Source: Bacteroidales bacterium UBA6346 (GTDB taxonomy: Bacteria > Bacteroidota > Bacteroidia > Bacteroidales > UBA932). Taken from it: DNA of 9,654 bases. Both the position numbers and the translations under genes were made by a program. Below the pieces are notes generated by a model. The model worked only from the letters and a program-made list of their open reading frames with translations. It had not been told where the DNA came from and searched no databases. Of this stretch, positions 1-6,492 are shown piece after piece (position 1 is the stretch's first letter; each line of letters starts with the position of its first letter). The stretch is taken from positions 734 to 10,387 of the forward strand of contig DJSA01000135.1 in NCBI GenBank assembly GCA_002438905.1. The letters are read 5' to 3'.

Positions 1-11
1 GAAATATTGCG

Positions 12-19
12 TACATTTG
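12..19 (+). promoter_or_regulatory. -7 promoter element of rpmE
   Basis: The octamer TACATTTG matches the Bacteroidota sigma-ABfr -7 consensus TAnnTTTG exactly. The matching -33 TTTG would lie 19-21 bases upstream, outside the window, so only half the promoter is visible. Transcription would start near position 25, leaving a leader of about 65 bases before the rpmE start. That assignment is inference from the consensus spacing. Confidence 0.6.
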
Positions 20-21
20 CG

Positions 22-58
22 CTCCCAAAGTGGAGGCGTGGGGTCTTATAGCCCCTCG
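22..58 (+). promoter_or_regulatory. Structured 5' leader of rpmE (candidate autoregulatory RNA)
   Basis: Two hairpins can be drawn in the untranslated leader. The first pairs CTCC at 22-25 with GGAG at 32-35. The second pairs CG and GGGG (37-38, 40-43) with CCCC and CG (52-55, 57-58) around a single T/T mismatch, with an eight-base loop. There is no U-run after the second stem, so it is not an intrinsic terminator. Leaders that bind their own product are known for several ribosomal protein genes, and L31 leaders are known in other phyla. Whether this one binds L31 is inference; the pairing itself is visible. Confidence 0.35.
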
Positions 59-90
59 AATGGTGGAAACTAATTTAATTTAAGATAAAA

Positions 91-342
91 ATGAAAAAAG
101 GAATTCATCCCGAAACCTACCGTCTTGTAGCTTTCAAGGATATGTCAAACGATCAGGTCTTCATTACAAGATCCTGCGCGAATACTCGCGAAACAATTGT
201 AGTTGATGGGGTTGAGTACCCAGTGGTAAAGGTCGAGATTTCAAACACATCTCATCCGTTCTACACCGGCAAGATGAAGCTCGTAGACACGGCAGGTCGT
301 GTGGACAAGTTCTACCAGAGGTACGCGAACAAAAAGAAGTAA
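91..342 (+). CDS. rpmE: 50S ribosomal protein L31, type B
   Basis: This 83-residue protein is the large-subunit ribosomal protein L31, which helps bridge the two ribosomal subunits. The start MKKGIHPETYR, the central IVVDGVEYPVVKVEIS, the SHPFYTGK motif near residues 54-61 and the C-terminal RVDKFYQRYANKKK are characteristic of the type B (zinc-independent) form. The type A zinc-binding cysteines are absent; the only cysteine is C29. The length fits the type B range. The start follows AT-rich sequence with no Shine-Dalgarno, as is usual for Bacteroidota. The gene appears monocistronic: its own -7 element lies 70 bases upstream and a strong terminator begins 18 bases after its stop codon. Many Bacteroidota carry only the type B gene, so the symbol rpmE rather than rpmE2 is a naming choice. 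Confidence 0.95.
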   Translation: MKKGIHPETYRLVAFKDMSNDQVFITRSCANTRETIVVDGVEYPVVKVEISNTSHPFYTGKMKLVDTAGRVDKFYQRYANKKK

Positions 343-360
343 CATTCGCTAGAAATATGT

Positions 361-403
361 TGAAGGCGGTGATGTCGATAGACTTCACCGTCTTCATATT
401 TTT
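361..403 (+). terminator. Intrinsic terminator after rpmE, between convergent genes
   Basis: A long, nearly perfect stem pairs 361-376 with 381-396 around the four-base loop GATA. There is one T/T mismatch (373/384) and one G-T wobble (366/391). The tract TATTTTT follows at 397-403. This is a classic Rho-independent terminator for rpmE. The antiporter gene ends at 443 on the opposite strand with no other hairpin before this point, so the same stem probably stops minus-strand transcripts too. On that strand the tract after the stem is weaker (ACATATTTCT). Confidence 0.88.
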
Positions 404-442
404 GTCGGTAAGCGGGCTGATAATCTAGATATGCTATTCATC

Positions 443-2011
443 TCAGATTAATGTCGTTTTGCCCATGTTCTCTGTGGACTCGCTGATAATCAGCAGATGG
501 TCGCCAACTTTGAGTTCCGTAGTCCCGCTCGGCACTATGAACTTGCCGTCTCGCTTTATCATCAGCACTCGGATTCCTTCCGGAAGCGAAAGATCCTTGA
601 GTGCGGTGCCTCCCTTTTTAAGCATGTCATTTACCATATCTTCAGTAAGGGTCGTTTCGGTCAGGTCTCCTGCCTCTTCCGGAAGATCCACATCAAACTC
701 TTTTTCCTGTACTGCTGATTCATCAATAAGTTTCAACCACTTAGCTACAAGGGGAAGTGTTTCTCCCTGGATTGTAAGCGACATCAATGTTATGAAGAAT
801 ACAATGTTGAAGATAATTCCTCCTCCCTCTATGTGGTGAAGAATAGGGTAGGTCGCAAAGATAATCGGGGTGGCGCCCTTGAGCCCGACCCATGAGATGA
901 ATAGTTTTGATTTCGGGCTTATGTTCCTATATGGCAGGAGGCATCCGAAGACTGCCGCAGGGCGTGCCACGAGCATGATGAATGTGCCTATAAGCATTGC
1001 TGCGGGAGCAGTCCGGAGCATCTGTACTGGGTTAACGAGAAGGCCTAGGAGGAGAAACATCCCTATCTGCATCATCCAGGTGAGACCATCGAGGAAGGCA
1101 AGAATCTGCTTTCTGTGGTTGTATTTGCCGTTCCCTATGAGAATTCCGGCGATGTAGACGGCCAAGTAGCCATTGCCTGATAGCATTCCGGCGAGAGAAT
1201 ATGCAAAGAACACTATGCTCAGCAGCATGATGGCATAGAGCGGGGTGTTGTTGAGTTGCACTTTGTTAAGGAGCCAGACCGTTCCGTAGCCGATTCCGAC
1301 TCCGACCGCTCCACCAACGATGAATTGTAGCAGAAATACCTTGATCGCATTCCATACAGTCATGTAGGTGGTGTAACTTTCCAATGATGTGAATCCGGCT
1401 TCCTTGGCCATTTCGGTGCTCACACTGGGAGTAAGGCCAATCCCCCCGCCGAGTGAAGTGGCAATCTCGATCAGAACTATGGTTATTATATAGGCCATCG
1501 GGTCGTTGGAGCCGCTCTCAAGTTCGAGCATCGGCTGGAGATTGTTTTTCAAGTGCATGTTCTTGCCCCTCAGCATCGCGAACACCGTTGCTGAGTCTGT
1601 TGAGGACATGGTCGCTGCAAGCAGCAGGCATGAAACGAGCGGAAGCCCGAGGCCTACACCTTTCCATCCATTCATCAGGTAGATGAATCCTCCGGTAATT
1701 GCCGCTGTCAAAAGCACTCCGAGGGTAGACAGTACCAGCCCGGGTCCCAGCACCGATCTGATTTCGGCAAACTTTGTCTCCATTCCTCCGGTGAAGAGGA
1801 TGACGCACAAGGCACCCATTCCGATGAAGTTGGCCTTGTTCACGTCATCGAACACAATCCCGAGTCCGTCACTCCCGAACAGCATGCCGACAATTAAAAA
1901 GAGCAGCAAGGCCGGTATCCCGAACCGTGAGCTTGCCCTCGAAACGAGTATGCTGCTGAAAATGAGTATTGATCCGATGAAAAGTATGTTCTCTGACGTT
2001 ACATAAAACAT
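443..2011 (-). CDS. cvrA: K+/H+ antiporter, CvrA/NhaP2 type, with C-terminal RCK_C domain
   Basis: This 522-residue inner-membrane protein belongs to the CPA1 monovalent cation:proton antiporters, most like the NhaP2/CvrA branch that exports K+ in exchange for protons. Residues 1-425 are mostly hydrophobic membrane segments. They contain the family motifs STDSATVFAML (from about residue 137, D139), ELESGSNDPMA (163-173, N169-D170 the likely ion-binding pair), the ARP motif (R350) and SWVGLKGATPI (373-383). After a charged linker (430-460), residues 460-520 form a TrkA-C/RCK_C regulatory domain ending in the typical VGDHLLIIS strand. The length is somewhat shorter than E. coli CvrA. It is the last gene of a minus-strand operon, 40 bases after nth, with only a poor promoter match in the gap. 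Antiporter family is secure; K+ rather than Na+ as substrate is inferred from the closest family. Confidence 0.88.
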   Translation of the reverse strand: MFYVTSENILFIGSILIFSSILVSRASSRFGIPALLLFLIVGMLFGSDGLGIVFDDVNKANFIGMGALCVILFTGGMETKFAEIRSVLGPGLVLSTLGVLLTAAITGGFIYLMNGWKGVGLGLPLVSCLLLAATMSSTDSATVFAMLRGKNMHLKNNLQPMLELESGSNDPMAYIITIVLIEIATSLGGGIGLTPSVSTEMAKEAGFTSLESYTTYMTVWNAIKVFLLQFIVGGAVGVGIGYGTVWLLNKVQLNNTPLYAIMLLSIVFFAYSLAGMLSGNGYLAVYIAGILIGNGKYNHRKQILAFLDGLTWMMQIGMFLLLGLLVNPVQMLRTAPAAMLIGTFIMLVARPAAVFGCLLPYRNISPKSKLFISWVGLKGATPIIFATYPILHHIEGGGIIFNIVFFITLMSLTIQGETLPLVAKWLKLIDESAVQEKEFDVDLPEEAGDLTETTLTEDMVNDMLKKGGTALKDLSLPEGIRVLMIKRDGKFIVPSGTTELKVGDHLLIISESTENMGKTTLI

Positions 2012-2051
2012 AAGCGTATATCTCTAAAAAATAATTATATGCAATCGAAAA

Positions 2052-2708
2052 TTATCGTGCTTTCTCTACATCTGTATTCCCAGACTTATAACTTCGACAC
2101 CAGTCCTTAACGATGCATTCCGCACAATGCGGCGCCCGGGCGGTACAGACGTATCTGCCGTGGAGCAGCAGATAGTGATGGGCATCCGCACGCTCGTCCG
2201 CAGGGATGTTGCGCGTCAAATCCTTCTCCACGGCTTCAATGGTTGTTCCGTCCGACAGACCTATGCGTCTCGCAACCCTGAAAACATGGGTGTCGACTGC
2301 AATTACCGGTTTCCCGAAAGCTATCGCGGCAACGACATTTGCCGTCTTGCGCCCGACTCCAGGCAGTTTCACCAGATCTTCCGTTTCTGACGGCACCTTA
2401 CCTCCGAAATCGTTGACTATCATCTTGGAGAGCTCAATCAGGTGGCGTGCCTTGCTGTTCGGGTAGGACACTGAGCGCACAGCCTCAAAGACATCCTCGA
2501 AGGACGCCCTGGACAGAGACTCGGCATCCGGCCAGCGCCTGAAAAGCTCCGGAGTCACAATGTTGACCCTCTTGTCGGTGCACTGCGCCGAAAGCACCAC
2601 CGCAACAATCAGTTGGAACGGCGAGGCGAACATCAGTTCGCTGCTGACCTTTCCCATCTTGGCCCGAAGCGCTCCGAGCACAGCCCCGTATCTTTCCGCT
2701 TTCGTCAT
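2052..2708 (-). CDS. nth: Endonuclease III (DNA glycosylase/AP lyase)
   Basis: Bifunctional base-excision repair enzyme that removes oxidised pyrimidines and cleaves the abasic site by beta-elimination. The helix-hairpin-helix LPGVGRKTANVV (residues 115-126) carries the catalytic lysine K121, and the following VDTHVFRV carries the catalytic aspartate D139. A C-terminal 4Fe-4S loop has the exact spacing C-x6-C-x2-C-x5-C (C188, C195, C198, C204). The motif LSAQCTDKRVN (39-49) is also typical. I place the start at the ATG at 2706-2708, giving 218 residues, close to the usual length. The reading frame stays open for 27 codons upstream, but that stretch lies inside the ftsE-like gene and is unlike any Nth N-terminus. 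The chosen ATG shares an ATGA with the upstream stop codon, which suggests translational coupling. Confidence 0.95.
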   Translation of the reverse strand: MTKAERYGAVLGALRAKMGKVSSELMFASPFQLIVAVVLSAQCTDKRVNIVTPELFRRWPDAESLSRASFEDVFEAVRSVSYPNSKARHLIELSKMIVNDFGGKVPSETEDLVKLPGVGRKTANVVAAIAFGKPVIAVDTHVFRVARRIGLSDGTTIEAVEKDLTRNIPADERADAHHYLLLHGRYVCTARAPHCAECIVKDWCRSYKSGNTDVEKAR

Positions 2709-3397
2709 TCCCAGATGGCCTCCGAGACTCTCTTTTCCGTACATTCCTCGTTTCTGCACACGAAAACCCGTCCCGGAAACAGTTCGCACAGTTGCAGGTT
2801 ATGCGTCACCATCACCACGGCCGTGCCGCTTTCCTCGTTCAGACTCCGTAGCAGTCGCATGATTCCGTCCGCCGTCTCTGCATCGAGATTTCCTGTCGGC
2901 TCGTCCGCCAGAATTACCTCCGGCCTATTAAGAATCGACCTTGCAATCGCAATTCTCTGCTGCTCGCCCCCAGAAAGCTGGTGCGGCATCTTGTGTGCCT
3001 TCCGTGCCATTCCGACCGCTTCCAGCACCTCCTCGATCCTTGCCTCCATCTCCGCTTTATTCTTCCAGTCCGTTGCCTCCAGCACAAACTGCAGGTTGTC
3101 ATGCACGCTTCTGTCCATCAGCAGTTGAAAGTCCTGGAAAATTACCCCCAATTTTCTACGGAGAAACGGAATCTCGCGCTCACGGATTGTTCTGAGATCA
3201 TATCCGCAGACCTCGCCCTCTCCCTTTTCGAGCGGATTTTCCGCAATCATAGTCCGTATTATGGATGTCTTGCCAGTTCCGACCTTTCCGACTATGTATA
3301 TGAAATCCCCGGCTTCAACCCTTAGATTCAGTCCGTAAATTACCGTGGTTTCTCCGTTAATTATGTCCGCGTCCTTGAATTCAATCAATGTTTTCAT
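2705..3397 (-). CDS. ftsE: FtsE-like ABC transporter ATP-binding protein
   Basis: This 230-residue protein is a single ABC ATPase domain without membrane segments. It shows Walker A GKVGTGKT (37-44), Q-loop Q88, the signature LSGGEQQRIAIARS (141-154), Walker B VILADEP with catalytic E166, and switch H199. The overall pattern, including FLRRKLGVIFQDFQLL (78-93) and ADEPTGNLD, is that of FtsE and the related LolD/MacB ATPases. FtsE works with the membrane protein FtsX at the inner membrane, where the complex regulates peptidoglycan hydrolases at division. No ftsX is next to it here; the gene instead leads an operon with nth and the antiporter. The ATPase call is certain. FtsE over another FtsE/LolD-family ATPase is likely but not proven. 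Transcription probably starts from the minus-strand -7 element 42-49 bases upstream. Confidence 0.85.
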   Translation of the reverse strand: MKTLIEFKDADIINGETTVIYGLNLRVEAGDFIYIVGKVGTGKTSIIRTMIAENPLEKGEGEVCGYDLRTIREREIPFLRRKLGVIFQDFQLLMDRSVHDNLQFVLEATDWKNKAEMEARIEEVLEAVGMARKAHKMPHQLSGGEQQRIAIARSILNRPEVILADEPTGNLDAETADGIMRLLRSLNEESGTAVVMVTHNLQLCELFPGRVFVCRNEECTEKRVSEAIWE

Positions 3398-3438
3398 AAT
3401 GTAATGGCGTAGTATCTGTAAAAAGTGCCGTATTTTCG

Positions 3439-3446
3439 CAAAGATA
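3439..3446 (-). promoter_or_regulatory. -7 promoter element for the ftsE-nth-cvrA operon
   Basis: On the minus strand this reads TATCTTTG, an exact match to TAnnTTTG, ending 42 bases before the ftsE start. The predicted leader is about 35 bases. No good TTTG is found at the -33 spacing, so the promoter is a half-match. Its position in the only gap upstream of the three-gene operon supports it. Confidence 0.55.
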
Positions 3447-3461
3447 GTGAGAAAAATTGAG

Positions 3462-3469
3462 TAAATTTG
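3462..3469 (+). promoter_or_regulatory. -7 promoter element for the TPR/beta-barrel operon
   Basis: TAAATTTG matches the TAnnTTTG consensus exactly and lies 15 bases before the TPR gene start. The predicted transcript would have a leader of only about 10 bases. No clear -33 TTTG is present at the usual spacing. It is arranged divergently with the minus-strand element 15 bases away, so the two promoters occupy nearly the same DNA. Confidence 0.5.
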
Positions 3470-3484
3470 TAAAATTTTTGGCTT

Positions 3485-6448
3485 ATGTTTAAAGGTTTAT
3501 ATATACTCACCATCGTATATTCTCTGAGTCTGCCCTTCTCAAAGGCTGTTAAACTATATGAAAAGGGGATGTACAGCAAGGCACGGGATGCTTTTGAGGA
3601 AATATATGAGGAAAACGGCTCTTCCGAGGCGAAGGGATTCTCCATTCTTTGTTCCGCGGCACTCGACACATATGGGTATGTCCATGACATCGAATGGTTC
3701 GAGGCAGAGTATCCATATTCAGAAATGCTTCCGCGCATTCGTTTCGCTCATGCCGTGAATCTTTTTGAGCAAGAGAGATATGCCGAATGTGTGAATATAT
3801 TTTCCTATATGAAGCCGGAACAACTGAGGCCTTCTTCGAGGATAGAATATATGTTTGACTATGCATTCTCTGCGCAGGAAACCGGCGACTACGACAAGGC
3901 GTATGAACTTTTCACAGATGTGGCCTCGCAGCCGAAGTCAGATTACACTGCACCATCACAGTATTCTTTGGGCTATATCTGCTACAAGCGCAACGAATTT
4001 TCCGAAGCCATTGACTGGTTCGCGAAGTCCGGAAAGGATAGGCGATTTGCAGAAATGTCTGATTACTACACGCTTGAATGCCGCTTCATGCTTGGGGCAT
4101 ACGAGTATGTCCTGAAAAACGGGCCGAGGATTTCGGCTTCCGTGTCCGAGGACAGGAGGCCGCGACTGAATAGGATGATTGCCGAGTCCGCTCTTGTCAC
4201 AGGGGATGCCGCGACGGCGAAGAAATACTACGATCTGAACGCTTCGGGAAAGTCCGAAATGAACCGTTCCGACCGTTTCTTCGCCGGTTCTGTGCTCTAT
4301 GCCGTGGGAGACTATGCCGGAGCGATCGAGAATTTCGGGAAAATGGGGAATAGGACCGATTCGCTCGGGCAGATTGCCAACTACCACATGGGCTATTCAT
4401 ATATAAAAACGAAAAATAAGGTTGCGGCCATGGGCGCTTTCCGCGATGCCTCAACGCAGTCGTGGGATAAGGCTATAGAAAAGGACGCGATGTTTAACTA
4501 CGCCAAACTTGCCTTTGACCTTAACACGGATGTCTCTGTTTTCAAGTCTTATCTTAGCCGCTATCCGGACACGAGCACCCAGGACATCTACGGATACATA
4601 GCCCTCACGGCACTATATAGTCGTGACTATCAGGGTGCGATTGATGCCTATGACAACATTGATGACCTTACTTCCGAAATGCGTTGCAACTACATGAAAG
4701 CTAACTATCTTAGGGCAAAGCAACTCTTGGCTGCAGGATCTCTCCGCGCTGCGGTGCCATGTCTCAAGACCGTGACGTTCTACTCTGACAGCAACGACCC
4801 TCTTAATCAGTTGGCAAAATATTGGCTTGCAGAGACATACTACGATAATGGAGACTACTCCGAAGCAGCATCAATATCCAAGTCCCTCTATAATATCTCC
4901 GCACTGAACGGCACCCCAGAGGGCAGTCTTATACCATACAATATAGGGTATGCATATTTCCGTCTCGGAGATTATGATCAAGCCGTAAAATGGTTCAACG
5001 AGTATGCACAACAGCAGAATGGTACATATACTCGCAACGATGCGGACTTCAGAAAGGATGCCTTGACACGTGTCGCCGACTGCAGCTTCATAAGGAATGA
5101 CTATAAGGCTGCCGCGCTGGCCTACGGGGAAATTGCGGACAACTACTATAATCCGGATGACATTTATCCTTATTGGCAGGCGGCAGTTTCATACGGGCTT
5201 GACGGGAAACTTAAAAAGAAAATAGCCCGTCTCTCGGAAGTGAAGGACGCATCGCCTGATTCAGAGCATTATGGCGATGCGATGCTTGAATTGGGACGCT
5301 GCTATGTTGAATCGAAGGATACGAAATCGGCATCTGACTGCTTTGACAGGGTGATATCCGGTGTTAAGGATAGTTCATATGTCGCGCAGGCCCTGCTGGA
5401 AAAAGCCATGCTGGCAAGGAACTCAAAGCACGCGGATGAGGCTCTCCGGTACTACAAGCGTGTGGCGGAGAATATGGCCGGGACAGAATATTCCGACAAT
5501 GCACTCCTTGCTATAGAGTCGATTTATAGGTCTGATGGTCGCGCGAAAGAATACCTCGCGTACATTGAGAATATCGGCAAAGGCGGCTCCAAGACCGAGG
5601 ATGAGAAGGATGACCTATACTTTGCGTCTGCAGAGCAACTTTTTCTTGACCGTCAATATGACAAGGCAAGAACGGTATTGGGAGAGTATCTCATAGCATA
5701 TCCGTCTGGACGCAGCACGGACAAAGCTGAATTTGATATTGCTGAGTGTTGGCGCCTTTCGGGTAACAGTGAGCGCGCACGTGATGCGTACGAAACCATC
5801 ATCGAGAAGAATGAGGGAGCTTTTGTTGAGCTTTCCATGCTGCGTTACTCTGAACTTGCATACACATTGCAACTATGGCAAGAGGCATATCTTGCCTACA
5901 CCTCATTGTACGGAAAGGTCCCGTCCGGTGACATCGGAAAGTCCGCGCTTATCGGCCGGATGCGTGCTGCATATAGGGCAAAACTCTATCCTGAAGCAGA
6001 GAACTGCGCTGCCGCGGTACTTGTTTCGGAATCTCCTTCTGCGGAACTTTTGCGTGAGGCCGAATATGTCCGTGCCAAGTCGCTTCTTTCCTTAAGTCAG
6101 CGTGATGCCGCTTATGAACTCTTCACGAAGCTTGCCAAGACGCCGACAGACGCTTATGGTGCCGAGGCTGAATATCTACTTGTTCAGGACAAGTTCGACC
6201 GTGCCGACTACAAGGCTGTAGAGGACTTGGTCTATGCTTTTTCCGATTCCGGCACAAAGCAGAACTATTGGCTTGCAAAGGCATTTCTCGTGCTTGGGGA
6301 TTCGTTCGCGGAGCAGGGTGACCTCCGGCAGGCCAAGGCCACGTTCGAGAGCGTTCGTGACGGCTACATAAGCACCTCCGACACCGATGATGTGCCAGAC
6401 AATGTGAGGGTTAGGCTTGAGCGCCTCTCTGAACTGGAAGTCAAATAG
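3485..6448 (+). CDS. Large tetratricopeptide-repeat protein, probably periplasmic
   Basis: This 987-residue protein is built almost entirely of TPR-like helical hairpins; I count about 19 degenerate units. Clear ones begin near residues 24 (LYEKGMYSKARDAFEEIYEE), 125, 160, 265, 300, 447, 485 (YNIGYAYFRLGDYDQAVKWF), 600, 637, 712, 750, 860 and 932. The GDY.xA spacing recurs throughout. The N-terminus is hydrophobic (residues 3-18) and may be a signal peptide ending near K20; there is no lipobox cysteine, so it is not an obvious lipoprotein. No enzymatic motif is visible. TPR arrays of this type act as protein-binding scaffolds, and the repeats resemble the BamD/YbgF-like periplasmic class. It lies 44 bases upstream of an outer-membrane barrel with no terminator between, suggesting a shared job at the envelope. 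The specific function is unknown. Confidence 0.88.
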   Translation: MFKGLYILTIVYSLSLPFSKAVKLYEKGMYSKARDAFEEIYEENGSSEAKGFSILCSAALDTYGYVHDIEWFEAEYPYSEMLPRIRFAHAVNLFEQERYAECVNIFSYMKPEQLRPSSRIEYMFDYAFSAQETGDYDKAYELFTDVASQPKSDYTAPSQYSLGYICYKRNEFSEAIDWFAKSGKDRRFAEMSDYYTLECRFMLGAYEYVLKNGPRISASVSEDRRPRLNRMIAESALVTGDAATAKKYYDLNASGKSEMNRSDRFFAGSVLYAVGDYAGAIENFGKMGNRTDSLGQIANYHMGYSYIKTKNKVAAMGAFRDASTQSWDKAIEKDAMFNYAKLAFDLNTDVSVFKSYLSRYPDTSTQDIYGYIALTALYSRDYQGAIDAYDNIDDLTSEMRCNYMKANYLRAKQLLAAGSLRAAVPCLKTVTFYSDSNDPLNQLAKYWLAETYYDNGDYSEAASISKSLYNISALNGTPEGSLIPYNIGYAYFRLGDYDQAVKWFNEYAQQQNGTYTRNDADFRKDALTRVADCSFIRNDYKAAALAYGEIADNYYNPDDIYPYWQAAVSYGLDGKLKKKIARLSEVKDASPDSEHYGDAMLELGRCYVESKDTKSASDCFDRVISGVKDSSYVAQALLEKAMLARNSKHADEALRYYKRVAENMAGTEYSDNALLAIESIYRSDGRAKEYLAYIENIGKGGSKTEDEKDDLYFASAEQLFLDRQYDKARTVLGEYLIAYPSGRSTDKAEFDIAECWRLSGNSERARDAYETIIEKNEGAFVELSMLRYSELAYTLQLWQEAYLAYTSLYGKVPSGDIGKSALIGRMRAAYRAKLYPEAENCAAAVLVSESPSAELLREAEYVRAKSLLSLSQRDAAYELFTKLAKTPTDAYGAEAEYLLVQDKFDRADYKAVEDLVYAFSDSGTKQNYWLAKAFLVLGDSFAEQGDLRQAKATFESVRDGYISTSDTDDVPDNVRVRLERLSELEVK

Positions 6449-6492
6449 TTCCACCTGTCAGCATTTCTGAATACTTTCGAAACTTGAAATAT

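Noticed and set aside
2709..2789. N-terminal extension of nth by 27 codons (ATG at 2789)
   Set aside because: The extension lies wholly inside the ftsE-like gene, has no similarity to Nth N-termini, and the ATG at 2708 gives the normal length with an ATGA coupling.
2613..3128. 171-codon plus-strand open frame opposite nth and ftsE
   Set aside because: It lies antisense to two clear genes and its product is Ser/Pro/Arg-rich with no family features, as expected of a shadow frame.
6431..6453. Possible terminator at the end of the TPR gene
   Set aside because: Only 5-pair alternative stems (GAACT/AGTTC or TGGAA/TTCCA) form around the stop codon, and no T-tract follows.
6472..6479. Separate promoter for the barrel gene (TACTTTCG)
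   Set aside because: It has one mismatch at a conserved T of the -7 consensus and no -33 TTTG at the right spacing.
6484..6492. TTG start for the beta-barrel protein
   Set aside because: It adds only three residues before an in-frame ATG that begins a normal signal peptide.
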